Below, in pieces: positions 49,852-58,809 of a DNA stretch of 64,000 nucleotides. How positions within the stretch are numbered: the first letter of the stretch is position 1; each line of letters begins with the position of its first letter. Position numbers and translations under genes: made by a program. The DNA is taken from assembly GCF_016735495.2 (NCBI RefSeq), contig NZ_JAERQY020000001.1, forward strand, positions 1-64,000, in the 5' to 3' direction. The notes under the pieces are model-generated. The model worked only from the letters and a program-made list of their open reading frames with translations. It did not search any database and was not told the DNA's origin. The stretch comes from Lysobacter sp. MMG2 (GTDB taxonomy: Bacteria; Pseudomonadota; Gammaproteobacteria; Xanthomonadales; Xanthomonadaceae).

Positions 49852-51801
49852 ATGTCCTCGACCCTGCGCCCCCACCGCCCTTCCGCGCTCTCGCGCGCCG
49901 GCCATCCGGTTCCGGCCGAACGCAGGCTGCGTCTGGTGCTGCGCCTGTCCGCGGCGGTGCTGATGCTGGCGATCTTCGCCCTGGATACGTTCACCACGCT
50001 CGAAGGCGCCGTCGCGGTGCTCTATGTCGTGGCGGTGCTGCTGGTCGCACGAACGTACCGGCGCGGCGACATCGTGATCGCGGCGGTCGGCACCGCGGCA
50101 CTCACGCTGGTGGCCTACGTGGACATGCACGGCACCGCCCCGTTCGGCGCACAGACCGTGCGCGCGTTCGTCAGCCTGGCCGCGATCGGCATCGCCGCCG
50201 TGCTCGCACTGCAGAACCAGAGCGCGATGCGCACGCTGTCGGACCAAGCCATGCTGCTGGACCTTTCGCACGACATGATCTTCGTGCGCGATGTCTCCGG
50301 CCGCATCACGTCCTGGAACCGCACCGCGCAGGAAGTGTACGGCTGGCCTCCGGAGGATGCGGTGGGCCGTCGCGCCGACGAACTGTTGAAGACGCGCTAT
50401 CCGGGTCCGCGCGAAGCGGTGGAGAGCGAACTTCTGGACACCGGTCGCTGGGAAGGCACCCTGGAGCAGACGACGCGTTCGGGCAGCACGCTCGTGCTCG
50501 ACAGCCGCTGGGTGTTGCAGCGCGACCGCGCGGGTCGCCCTGTCGCGGTGATGGAAACCCACACCGACGTCACCGAACGCAAGGCCGCGTACGCCGCGCT
50601 CGTGCGCAGCGAGCGGCGCTATCGCCGCATGTTCGACGCCAGCCGCATCGGCGTGGTGGAACAGGACTGGAGCGCGGTGCGTGCGGAACTGGACGCGCTG
50701 GATCTACAGGACGCCGCCGCGATCGAAGCGCATGCAGCGGCGCACCCGCAGTTCATCCGCCAGGCGCGCCGCCTCGCGCGCATCCGGGACGTCAATCCCG
50801 CATTCGCCGCGATGCTCGGCGCCGTGGGCACGGCCTACCCGGCTTCCGTCGATGATCTGCTGGGCGAAAGCGACCGCACCTTTGGCGAAGCACTGGCCGC
50901 CTTCGCGCGCGGCGATGCCTTCCACGAAGGCGAATCCGAGATCATCGGTGCGGACGGGCGCCGCGTGCCGGTGCTCTTCGCGATCACCTTCCCTTCGCCC
51001 GAAGACGGCGACGCGAATGTGCTGGTCTTCGTCATCGACAACACGGAACGGCGGCAGGCGCAGGACGCCCTGTTCACCGCGCAGACCGAACTGGCCCACG
51101 CCGCGCGCGTATCGACCCTGGGCGAGCTGACGGCTTCCATCGCGCACGAAGTCAATCAGCCGCTGATGGCGGTGGTGACCAACGGCGAGGCCGGCATGCG
51201 CTGGCTGCGGCGCGAAACACCGGATCTTCCCGAAGTCGAAAGCGCGATCGCACGCATCATTTCCGAAGGTCGCCGCGCGGCGGAGATCGTCCATCGCATC
51301 CGCGCGTTCCTGGCGAAAGTCCCCGTGCAGCGGCAGCGCATGGAGGTCGCCTCCGTTGTCGAGGAGGCCGCGCGCCTGGTGCAGCACGAACTCGCCCGCG
51401 AGCGGGTGAAGCTGCGCGTGGACATCGCTGCGCACCTGCCCGCCGTCGACGGCGATCGCGTCCAGTTGCAGCAGGTCCTGGTGAACCTGATGGTGAACGC
51501 GGGACAGGCCATGGCATCGCAGCCGGCACCGCGAATGGTCACGCTCACGGCCGCGCCTGCGTCGGATGGTCAGGTCGCCATCCGCGTGCACGACACCGGG
51601 CCCGGCATCGCGGCGGAACATCTCGCACGCCTGTTCGATCCGTTCTTCACGACGCGGCCGCAGGGCATGGGCATGGGGCTTGCGATCAGCCGAACCATCG
51701 CCGAAGCTCACGGCGGCCGCCTCCATGTGGAAAGCGAACCCGGCCACGGCGCCGCGTTCACGCTGCTGCTGCCGACGGCACGGCCGGATGCAACGACATG
51801 A
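49852..51801 (+). CDS. PAS-containing sensor histidine kinase, FixL-like
   Basis: The ATG at 49852 gives a 649-residue kinase. The frame continues to 49621 but has no conserved sequence there. Four membrane helices lie at about 25-120, then two PAS domains (about 130-250 and 260-405), a HisKA domain with H432 in SIAHEVNQPL, and an HATPase domain (VNLMVNAGQAM, GPGIAAEHLARLFDPFF, GMGMGLAISRTIAEAHGG). This is the FixL/DctB-like HPK4 class. The stop overlaps the response-regulator start (ATGA). No haem-binding PAS is evident, so the signal is unknown. Confidence 0.88.
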   Translation: MSSTLRPHRPSALSRAGHPVPAERRLRLVLRLSAAVLMLAIFALDTFTTLEGAVAVLYVVAVLLVARTYRRGDIVIAAVGTAALTLVAYVDMHGTAPFGAQTVRAFVSLAAIGIAAVLALQNQSAMRTLSDQAMLLDLSHDMIFVRDVSGRITSWNRTAQEVYGWPPEDAVGRRADELLKTRYPGPREAVESELLDTGRWEGTLEQTTRSGSTLVLDSRWVLQRDRAGRPVAVMETHTDVTERKAAYAALVRSERRYRRMFDASRIGVVEQDWSAVRAELDALDLQDAAAIEAHAAAHPQFIRQARRLARIRDVNPAFAAMLGAVGTAYPASVDDLLGESDRTFGEALAAFARGDAFHEGESEIIGADGRRVPVLFAITFPSPEDGDANVLVFVIDNTERRQAQDALFTAQTELAHAARVSTLGELTASIAHEVNQPLMAVVTNGEAGMRWLRRETPDLPEVESAIARIISEGRRAAEIVHRIRAFLAKVPVQRQRMEVASVVEEAARLVQHELARERVKLRVDIAAHLPAVDGDRVQLQQVLVNLMVNAGQAMASQPAPRMVTLTAAPASDGQVAIRVHDTGPGIAAEHLARLFDPFFTTRPQGMGMGLAISRTIAEAHGGRLHVESEPGHGAAFTLLLPTARPDATT

Positions 51802-52436
51802 CCAAGCAAACTCCGCCGCCGCCCGCCGTGCCGCTGGTTGTCGTCGTCGACGACGAGACCGCGGTGCGCGAGTCGCTGGACAGCCTGTTCCGGTCGATCG
51901 GCTATCGCACGCTGCTGTTCGCCTCGCCGGCGGAGCTGCTGCAGAGCACGCTGCCGGACGGCCCGGGCTGCATCATCCTCGACGTGCGCCTGCCCGGCAT
52001 CAGCGGGCTGGACGTGCAGGACGAACTCGCGCGGCACGGCATCGCCCTGCCCATCGTCTTCATGACCGGGCACGGCGATATTCCCATGTCGGTGCGCGCG
52101 ATGAAGGCCGGCGCGGTGGACTTCCTGCCCAAGCCCTTCCGCGATCAGGACATGCTCGACGCCGTGGCCGCGGCGATCGACCGCGATGCGCGACGACGGG
52201 CACACAGCGCGGCGCTGGACGGCGTGCGCGCGCGTTACGAAACGCTGACGCCGCGCGAGCGCGAGATCATGGCGCACGTCGCCACGGGACTGATGAACAA
52301 GCAGGTCGCCGGTCTGCTCGGGCTGAGCGAGATCACGGTGAAGATCCACCGCGGCAACGTAATGCGCAAGATGGGCGTGCGCACGCTGGCCGACCTGGTG
52401 CGCAATGCCGAGGCGCTGGGGATCTGCCAGCGCTGA
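51798..52436 (+). CDS. FixJ-type response regulator
   Basis: A 212-residue regulator with receiver domain (D62 in IILDVRLPG, acidic pair in VVDDE, Lys in PKPF) and a LuxR-type helix-turn-helix (LTPREREIMAHVATGLMNKQ, SEITVKIHRGNVMRKMGV). It is translationally coupled to the PAS kinase, so it is the likely partner. FixJ-type proteins activate transcription when phosphorylated. Confidence 0.9.
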   Translation: MTKQTPPPPAVPLVVVVDDETAVRESLDSLFRSIGYRTLLFASPAELLQSTLPDGPGCIILDVRLPGISGLDVQDELARHGIALPIVFMTGHGDIPMSVRAMKAGAVDFLPKPFRDQDMLDAVAAAIDRDARRRAHSAALDGVRARYETLTPREREIMAHVATGLMNKQVAGLLGLSEITVKIHRGNVMRKMGVRTLADLVRNAEALGICQR

Positions 52437-52547
52437 CCGGGCGCGGATGCAAACCTCCGTATGATTCCCGCGCCGCCCGCGGGGAGGCATAAAGGAGGCT
52501 GGCCGTCGAGCACGCATGTGCGCGCTTCTCGGACCGAAGGACTTCCG

Positions 52548-52925
52548 ATGACCCGCGTCCCCACCATCGTGATCGTCGACGACGACGATGGCGTCCGAGT
52601 ATCCCTGTCGAGCCTGGCGCGGTCGCTGGGGTACCAGGTGCGCGCGTATCCCTCGGCGCAGGCATTCCTGCGCGACACCGAAGCCGGCGATCCCGACTGC
52701 CTGGTCACCGACATACAGATGCCCGGCATGACGGGCGAGCAGCTGCGCGATGCCCTGCTCGCCGCCGGTCGGCGCTTTCCCGTGATCTTCATGACGGCCT
52801 TCCCCAACGAGTCCTCGCGTGAACGTGCGATGGCGAGCGGTGCGTGCGCCTACCTCGTCAAACCGGTGGACGGCGCGATGATCGCCCGCTGCCTCGCACG
52901 CGCGCTCGCCGCGCCGCGCGTATGA
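52548..52925 (+). CDS. Single-domain receiver protein
   Basis: A 125-residue CheY/FixK2-like receiver without an output domain: DDDD at 11-14, D55 in LVTDIQMPG, T in FMTAF and K in LVKPV. It is intact and probably phosphorylated. It follows the kinase/FixJ pair after a 111-base gap that contains a CGTATGA motif, so it may be regulated by it. It might act as a phosphate sink or an adaptor in that pathway. Confidence 0.85.
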   Translation: MTRVPTIVIVDDDDGVRVSLSSLARSLGYQVRAYPSAQAFLRDTEAGDPDCLVTDIQMPGMTGEQLRDALLAAGRRFPVIFMTAFPNESSRERAMASGACAYLVKPVDGAMIARCLARALAAPRV

Positions 52926-52932
52926 CCCACAC

Positions 52933-52965
52933 CATCGTATGAGGCATCGAACCGCACGTACGATG
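52933..52965. promoter_or_regulatory. Candidate FixJ-type operator, CGTAYGA repeats
   Basis: CATCGTA (52933-52939) and TACGATG (52959-52965) are 7-base inverted arms. They include CGTATGA at 52936-52942 and CGTACGA at 52957-52963. Another CGTATGA lies at 52458-52464 before the receiver gene. The copies precede the two transcription units that follow the FixJ-type gene, so they are candidates for its binding sites. Confidence 0.4.
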
Positions 52966-53029
52966 TTCCGCCCGCCTCCATCGGCCTAGTGTTTCTCCTG
53001 CACCACCCCACCCCACGGAGAACCAGGCA

Positions 53030-53860
53030 ATGAGCACCATCACCACCAAAGACGGCGTCGAGATCTTCTACAAGGATTGGGGCCCGAAGACGGCCCAGCC
53101 CATCGTCTTCCACCACGGCTGGCCGCTGTCGAGCGACGACTGGGACACGCAGATGCTGTTCTTCCTCGCCCAGGGCTACCGCGTCATCGCGCACGACCGT
53201 CGCGGCCATGGCCGCTCCAGTCAGGTCAGCGAAGGTCACGACATGGACACCTACGTGGCCGATGCGGCGGCCGTGTTCGAAGCACTGGACCTTCGCGGTG
53301 CCGTGCACATCGGCCATTCCACCGGCGGCGGCGAAGTCGCGCGCTACGTCGCGCGTGCGCCGAAGGGACGCGTCGCCAAGGCGGTGTTGATCAGTGCCGT
53401 TCCGCCGCTGATGCTCAAGACGCCCGCCAATCCCGGCGGCTTGCCGATCGACCTCTTCGACAGCCTGCGCGCGGGGCTTGCGGCCAACCGCTCGCAGTTC
53501 TTCCGCGACTTCGCCTCCGGCCCGTTCTACGGCTTCAATCGACCGGGCGTGAAGGCGATCGAAGGCGTGATCGACAACTGGTGGCGCCAGGGCATGATCG
53601 GCAGCGCGAAGGCGCACTACGAGGGCATCAAGGCGTTCTCGGAAACCGACTTCACGCAGGACCTGAAGGCGATCGACGTGCCCACGCTGGTGCTGCACGG
53701 CGATGACGACCAGGTGGTTCCGGTGGACGATGCCGGCCCGCTGTCGGCCAAGCTGCTCAAGAACGCCACGCTGAAGCTATACCCGGGCTATCCGCACGGC
53801 ATGTGCACCACGCACGCGGACGTCATCAACGCCGACCTGCTCGCCTTCATCCGCAGCTGA
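53030..53860 (+). CDS. Alpha/beta hydrolase, chloroperoxidase-like
   Basis: A 276-residue protein with the alpha/beta-hydrolase triad: Ser97 in GHSTGGG, an Asp in HGDDDQVVP and a His in GYPHGM. The oxyanion loop is [12 protein letters not shown]. It belongs to the non-haem haloperoxidase/perhydrolase-like group, which are cofactor-free esterases or perhydrolases. GGAG precedes the ATG. A candidate operator for the FixJ-type regulator lies upstream. It has no signal peptide. Confidence 0.85.
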   Translation: MSTITTKDGVEIFYKDWGPKTAQPIVFHHGWPLSSDDWDTQMLFFLAQGYRVIAHDRRGHGRSSQVSEGHDMDTYVADAAAVFEALDLRGAVHIGHSTGGGEVARYVARAPKGRVAKAVLISAVPPLMLKTPANPGGLPIDLFDSLRAGLAANRSQFFRDFASGPFYGFNRPGVKAIEGVIDNWWRQGMIGSAKAHYEGIKAFSETDFTQDLKAIDVPTLVLHGDDDQVVPVDDAGPLSAKLLKNATLKLYPGYPHGMCTTHADVINADLLAFIRS

Positions 53861-53928
53861 ACACACGCGATCCCCCGCGTCGTCCGGTGCAAGGATGCAC
53901 CGGTGGCGCCCTCCATCGAGGCAAGACC

Positions 53929-54717
53929 ATGAACACGTTGAACTCCACCCGACGTTGGACGTTCGCAGCGTTGATCGCGCTGGCGGCGTCGTTCGCACTC
54001 TTCCCGGCGGTCGCGCAGCAAGCGCCCGTCACACCGGCCCGCAACGTCGTCCTCGTCCACGGCGCCTGGGCCGACGGCTCGAGCTGGGCCGAGGTCATTC
54101 CACGTTTGCAGGCGGCCGGCTTGAACGTGACCGCGGTGCAGAACCCGTTGAGTTCGCTGAAGGATTCGGTCGACGCGACGCGGCGTGCGCTCGCGCAACA
54201 GGACGGCCCGACGGTGCTGGTCGCGCATTCATGGGGCGGCACCGTGATCAGCGAGGTCGGCAACGATCCCAAGGTCACCGCCGTGGTGTATGTCGCCGCG
54301 CGTGCGCCGGATGCGGGCGAGGATTTCGTCGCGCTCTCCGGCAAGTTCCCCACCGGCCCGGTGCGCGCGGGCATCCAGACACACGACGGCTATACCACGC
54401 TGTCGAAGGACGCGTTCCTGTCCTACTTCGCCAATGGTGTCGCACCGCAAAAGGCCAATGTGCTCTATGCCGTGCAGGGCGCCACCGCCGCGACGCTGTT
54501 CGGCGAACGCACCACGCAGGCCGCATGGCGCGACAAGCCCGCGTTCTACGCCGTGTCGCGCCAGGACGGAACGATCAATCCGGATCTTGAGCGCTTTCTC
54601 GCAAAGCGCATGAAGGCAACCACGATCGAAGTGGATGCGGGCCATCTTTCGCTCGTGTCGCATCCGAAGGAGATCGCCGATCTGATCCTGAAGGCGGCGG
54701 GCCAGGGAAAGCGGTGA
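53929..54717 (+). CDS. Exported alpha/beta hydrolase
   Basis: A 262-residue protein starting at the ATG at 53929 with a Sec signal (RRWTFAALIALAASFALFPA, cut after AVAQ). The fold motifs are VLVHGAWADGSSW, Ser101 in VAHSWGG and a His in AGHLSLVSHP. Similar exported proteins are annotated as EstC- or haloperoxidase-like esterases. It is 68 bases downstream of the cytoplasmic hydrolase, so cotranscription is likely. The substrate is unknown. Confidence 0.82.
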   Translation: MNTLNSTRRWTFAALIALAASFALFPAVAQQAPVTPARNVVLVHGAWADGSSWAEVIPRLQAAGLNVTAVQNPLSSLKDSVDATRRALAQQDGPTVLVAHSWGGTVISEVGNDPKVTAVVYVAARAPDAGEDFVALSGKFPTGPVRAGIQTHDGYTTLSKDAFLSYFANGVAPQKANVLYAVQGATAATLFGERTTQAAWRDKPAFYAVSRQDGTINPDLERFLAKRMKATTIEVDAGHLSLVSHPKEIADLILKAAGQGKR

Positions 54718-54727
54718 GCTTGCGCTC

Positions 54728-54751
54728 CCTCCCCTTGCACGCAGGGGGAGG
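54728..54751. terminator. Hairpin between convergent genes
   Basis: CCTCCCC (54728-54734) pairs with GGGGAGG (54745-54751) around a 10-base loop. It lies between the hydrolase stop and the convergent regulator stop at 54754. It has no clear T-tract. It resembles the hairpin at 47012-47037 and may be the same type of dispersed palindrome used as a bidirectional terminator. Confidence 0.45.
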
Positions 54752-54753
54752 CG

Positions 54754-55377
54754 TCATTCACACGGCGCAATCTTCGCGCGCTCGGCCAGCCGGACCAGTT
54801 CGGCCACCGAGCGCACGCCGAGCTTCTGCATCACACGAGCGCGATGCACCTTGATCGTCTTCTCCACGATGCCAAGCTCGGACGCGATCTGCTTGTTGAG
54901 CCGGCCCGACAGGACGTACCGCAACACTTCGCGCTCACGCGGGGTCAGGGTCATGATCAGCGCGCTGACCTCGCATCTCTCATCGCGCACGCGTCGTGCT
55001 TCCAGGTCGAGGTCGATGCCGCGTCGCACCGCGTCGAGCAATGCGTCCACTTCCACCGGCTTGGTCAGGAAGTCCAGCGCACCGGCCTTCATCGCACGCA
55101 CGGTAGAGGGAATGTCGCCGCAACCGGTGAGGAAGATCACCGGATGGGTCACGCCCTGCCCCTCCAGCAAGGCCTGCAACTCCAGCCCGCCCATTTCCGG
55201 CATCGCCAGGTCGAGCACGATGCAGCCGGGCACTTCGGGATCGTAACGGGCCAGGAATTCGCGCGTGGACTGACTGAGCGACACCTCCAGCCCTTCGGTT
55301 GCCAGCAGTCGCGCCAATGCCTTGAGGACGCCAGCGTCGTCGTCGACCAGATGAACAAGTGCGGTGGTGGTGGACAT
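54754..55377 (-). CDS. FixJ-type response regulator
   Basis: A 207-residue regulator with an intact receiver (VDDD at 11-14, D56 in IVLDLAMP, TKPV) and a LuxR-type helix-turn-helix (TLTPREREVLRYVLSGRLNK, VEKTIKVHRARVMQKLGVRS). It starts at the ATG at 55377, 5 bases after the PAS kinase gene that precedes it, so they form one operon. It is a paralogue of the protein at 51798-52436. Confidence 0.9.
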   Translation of the reverse strand: MSTTTALVHLVDDDAGVLKALARLLATEGLEVSLSQSTREFLARYDPEVPGCIVLDLAMPEMGGLELQALLEGQGVTHPVIFLTGCGDIPSTVRAMKAGALDFLTKPVEVDALLDAVRRGIDLDLEARRVRDERCEVSALIMTLTPREREVLRYVLSGRLNKQIASELGIVEKTIKVHRARVMQKLGVRSVAELVRLAERAKIAPCE

Positions 55378-55382
55378 GGCCG

Positions 55383-57578
55383 CTACTCCACGCCTGGCAG
55401 ATCGAAACAGACCCGCGTGCCGCCGGCTTCCCGGTTCTCCGCCCAGATGTGCCCGCCGTGGGCCCGCACGATGGTACGGCAGACGGCCAGCCCCATGCCC
55501 ATTCCGTTGGGCTTGGTGGATTCGAACGGGCGAAAGATCGTCTCCAGCATCGCTTCCGGAATGCCCTGCCCGCTGTCCACCACCTCGGTGCACACCCCCA
55601 GTTCCGATCGCACGGTGCGCACGGTGACGATGCGCTCGCAATTCTCTTCGGGAAGTGCGTCGCAGGCGTTGAAGATCAGGTTCAGCAGCACCTGTTGCAG
55701 CTGAATGCGGTCGCCCACCACGCGCGGGATGCCCGGCGTGAGATCCATGCGCCACGCCACGCGACGGTTGAGCAGATCGTTGCGCATCAGGCGGATCGAC
55801 TCCAGCACCACTTCATTCATCAGCAACGGGTACTGCTCGCGGTGCTCCTTCTTCAGCAGCCCGCGCAATCGGTTGATGACCTGGCCGGCGCGACGGTCGT
55901 TGTCGACGATGTCGCCGAGGATGGCCTGCACTTCGCCGATGTCGGACGGATCGCGGCGCAGGATGCGCTGGGCGGCCTGAGCATTGCTGAGGATCGCGGC
56001 CAGCGGCTGGTTCAGCTCGTGCGCGAGCGAGCCCGACAACTCACCCAGCATGGTCACACGCGAGAGATGCGCGATGCCTTCACGCTCCATCGCCATCTCC
56101 ATTTCCAGTTCGCGGCGTTCGGTCAGATCCGTCACCGAGGCCACGACGTGCGGCTGGTTCGCCAACGTGAGCGGGCTCAATCCGACCTCGATGGGAAACT
56201 CCGTGCCATCGCGGCGCACGCCCACCGGGTCGATCTCATGCCCCATTTCGCGTGCAATCGGATGCACCGCGTCATGTCGATGGTGCTCGCACTTGCGCAG
56301 GTCCGGGCACGTTGGCAACAGCGCATCGACATGCATGCCCACCATGTTCGCGTCTTCATAGCCGAATACGCGCGACGCCTGCAGGTTGGCGTAGCGAATG
56401 ATGCCCTGCGCATCGGCGAGCAGCAGCGCGCTCGGTGCGGCTTCCAGCAGGATGCGCAGCACTTCCTGCTCGTTCTTCAGCCGCGTCACGTCGCGGGTGA
56501 CGCCGCGCACCAGCGTCGGCTGACCGTCCGCGGTGGCTTCGACACTGCCGGTTACGCTGACCCAGCGCCGTTCGCCGTCGTCGCGCACGATGGGATACTC
56601 CAGCTCCCAGGAAGGCCGGCGCATCGCCTCGGCGAAGCGGCGCTCCAATGCCTCGCGCCCCGGTGAGCCGGTGCGGCCGAACAGCGCCCTGCGCACGTCG
56701 AGATCGCCCGGCGCACCGCCGAGAATCTCGCGATTGCTTGCGTTCTCCACGTAGCCGTCGACCGCCACGTCCCACGACCACAGCCCCAGCCCGGGCGCGG
56801 ACGCCGCCAGTTCCAGGTCCTTCTGCACGCGCTGACGGCGGACTTCGCTCTCCTGCAGCAGATGGGTGAGGCGCTCGGACTTGAACAGATCACGCCCGAG
56901 CTGCCAGCTCATCGCCAGCACGACGATGACGAAGCTCGGCGTGGCGGTCAGCGGAATGCGCGGCACGCCCAGCGCCATCAGCAGGGCCGACGACATCATC
57001 ACCACGATCAGCAGCAACCAGCCGCCGCAGATCACCAGCACCGAGCTGCGGGTCTCCTCGGCGGCCCGGATGCCGCGGAAGATCGTCTGGAGCAGATAGA
57101 CCAGGAGCAACGCGTTGCTCGCCTGGCTCAGCAGCACCCAGGGGTTGAGCTCACCGATCGGATAGTGCACGGACGCCTGCCACCACTCGGTGCGCGCCAC
57201 GGCGGTGATGGAGCGGAAGTTGAGGTTGACCGGGCTGGCGAAGTTGACGGCCAGCGCGGCGACACGCAGCGACACCGCGCCCAGCGCCAGCCAGCGCGAG
57301 CCCAGCCCGAACGACACATGCACCACGTACACCATCGCCACGACCATCACGGCCACCGGCAGGTGCATCCATCGGATGAGTTCGCCCATGCGCTGGGGCG
57401 AGGTGGCGTACAGCGCCGCCATTTCGAGCAGGATCAGCGCGGCGACCGCCACAGCGGCGATGGCGAAGGCCAGATGCACGCCCAGACGCTTCTGGGTCAG
57501 CCATACCAGCCCGTGCACGAGTCCCAGCACCAGACTCGCGGCCGCGAGCATCGGCCATGTCAGGGCGACCCAGTTCAT
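55383..57578 (-). CDS. PAS-containing membrane sensor histidine kinase
   Basis: A 731-residue kinase. I use the ATG at 57578, because AAGGA lies 5 bases before it. Another in-frame ATG is 6 bases upstream. Six or seven membrane helices occupy about residues 5-235 (VALTWPMLAAASLVLGLVHG, LHLPVAVMVVAMVYV-like, SFVIVVLAMSWQLG). Two PAS domains follow, then HisKA with H520 in SLAHELNQPL and an HATPase domain ending GMGMGLAVCRTIVRAHGGHI. It is the partner of the FixJ-type regulator downstream. A single-domain receiver diverges from its promoter. Confidence 0.87.
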   Translation of the reverse strand: MNWVALTWPMLAAASLVLGLVHGLVWLTQKRLGVHLAFAIAAVAVAALILLEMAALYATSPQRMGELIRWMHLPVAVMVVAMVYVVHVSFGLGSRWLALGAVSLRVAALAVNFASPVNLNFRSITAVARTEWWQASVHYPIGELNPWVLLSQASNALLLVYLLQTIFRGIRAAEETRSSVLVICGGWLLLIVVMMSSALLMALGVPRIPLTATPSFVIVVLAMSWQLGRDLFKSERLTHLLQESEVRRQRVQKDLELAASAPGLGLWSWDVAVDGYVENASNREILGGAPGDLDVRRALFGRTGSPGREALERRFAEAMRRPSWELEYPIVRDDGERRWVSVTGSVEATADGQPTLVRGVTRDVTRLKNEQEVLRILLEAAPSALLLADAQGIIRYANLQASRVFGYEDANMVGMHVDALLPTCPDLRKCEHHRHDAVHPIAREMGHEIDPVGVRRDGTEFPIEVGLSPLTLANQPHVVASVTDLTERRELEMEMAMEREGIAHLSRVTMLGELSGSLAHELNQPLAAILSNAQAAQRILRRDPSDIGEVQAILGDIVDNDRRAGQVINRLRGLLKKEHREQYPLLMNEVVLESIRLMRNDLLNRRVAWRMDLTPGIPRVVGDRIQLQQVLLNLIFNACDALPEENCERIVTVRTVRSELGVCTEVVDSGQGIPEAMLETIFRPFESTKPNGMGMGLAVCRTIVRAHGGHIWAENREAGGTRVCFDLPGVE

Positions 57579-57811
57579 CGTCATCCTTGCCTGGAGGGGA
57601 CGTCGCCGTTTCCTGCGTATCCGCACAACGCGGACGCGACGCGAAAACGGCCACGCAACGCGAGGGCGCGGGTCGGCACGCTTCTTGCCGCGCGGACACT
57701 TGATCCGTTTGGGGCAGATGCGCCGAACAATGTACTCCTGTGCGCAATGAAGGGTGTGTTGGGCCAAGGGCCAATTGCGGGGGAAGGACGGCTCGCGCGA
57801 GGTTTGCGGCG

Positions 57812-58222
57812 ATGCTCGGACGATCGCTCACCATTGCCGTGGTGGATGACGAAGAAGACGTGCGCCGTGCGCTGCACCGCCTGCTTCGGTCCGCCGGATT
57901 CGAGGTCCTGGTCTATGCATCAGGCAACGAATTCCTGCGCCACGCGCAAGACAGCGCGCCCGACTGCGTGGTCCTGGATCTTCACATGCCGGGGCTGAGC
58001 GGCTTCGACGTGCAGGACGCGCTCCAGCAACGCAAGCTCAGCGTGCCCGTGGTGGTGCTGACCGGAAACGACACGACCGAGGGCCGCCAGCGTGCGCTCA
58101 ACGGAGGCGCCGAGGCCTACCTGTGCAAGCCGGTGGACGACGAGTCGCTGATCGGCGCGATCCTGGGAGCGGTGGAACATCGCGGCGGCGTGGCGCCCCG
58201 CGACGCGGGGAAAGAGCCATGA
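57812..58222 (+). CDS. Single-domain receiver protein
   Basis: The ATG at 57812 gives a 136-residue receiver: DDEE at 12-15, D56 in VVLDLHMPG, T in LTGND, K in LCKPVDD. There is no output domain. It is divergent from the PAS kinase gene and its stop overlaps the start of the DUF3302 gene (ATGA). It is therefore the first gene of an efflux operon, which is unusual and suggests that the operon is tied to the neighbouring two-component system. Confidence 0.82.
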   Translation: MLGRSLTIAVVDDEEDVRRALHRLLRSAGFEVLVYASGNEFLRHAQDSAPDCVVLDLHMPGLSGFDVQDALQQRKLSVPVVVLTGNDTTEGRQRALNGGAEAYLCKPVDDESLIGAILGAVEHRGGVAPRDAGKEP

Positions 58223-58806
58223 ATCCGGATAACCGCCATGTCCGCGGGCGCGCTTGCGCGCCGCATTTCGTCCTGCTTGCGCTTGCGACGGCGCCGTCCC
58301 TGGCGCACGCCTCGTTGTTGAGCGGCGACGCCCTCGACGCCGCCGCCAATGTCGTCGCCTGGCTGGCGCTGATCATCGTGCCGGTGGTGCTGATCGCGGT
58401 GTTCTGGATCGTGCACATCCTGCCGGAGAAGATCGCAGAGAAACGCCGCCATCCGCAGCTGGACGCGATCAAGACGCTGTGCCTGCTGTCGCTGTTCTTC
58501 GGCGGCCTGCTGTGGCCCTTGGCCTGGCTGTGGGCCTACACCAAGCCGGTGCTGCACCGCATGGCCTACGGAACCGACGTCGACGACCGCCACGGCCACG
58601 GCGGCGATGCGCTCACGCCGCTGCAGGATGCTGAACGCGCCGCGCCACCGGAACCGCAGGCGCCCGTCGTGGATGCTCGCGCCACCGAATCGCAGGCCGA
58701 AGTGGATGAATTGCGCCGCCGCATCCGATCGCTGGAGATGGCGATGGCGATGGGCAATGCCAACGCGAAGCCGCAACGGCCCGCTGTGGCCGGCGACGAG
58801 GAGTGA
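58219..58806 (+). CDS. DUF3302 inner-membrane protein, YibI-like
   Basis: A 195-residue protein. A signal or first helix (FVLLALATAPSLAHASLL) is followed by membrane helices ANVVAWLALIIVPVVLIAVF and TLCLLSLFFGGLLWPLAWLW. The joining segment HILPEKIAEKRRHPQLDAIK is the DUF3302 signature. It ends in a charged coil. In E. coli the DUF3302 protein YibI is encoded beside the HlyD-like YibH, and the same pair occurs here. The role is probably to support the adaptor in the inner membrane. Confidence 0.8.
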   Translation: MNPDNRHVRGRACAPHFVLLALATAPSLAHASLLSGDALDAAANVVAWLALIIVPVVLIAVFWIVHILPEKIAEKRRHPQLDAIKTLCLLSLFFGGLLWPLAWLWAYTKPVLHRMAYGTDVDDRHGHGGDALTPLQDAERAAPPEPQAPVVDARATESQAEVDELRRRIRSLEMAMAMGNANAKPQRPAVAGDEE

Positions 58807-58809
58807 ATC

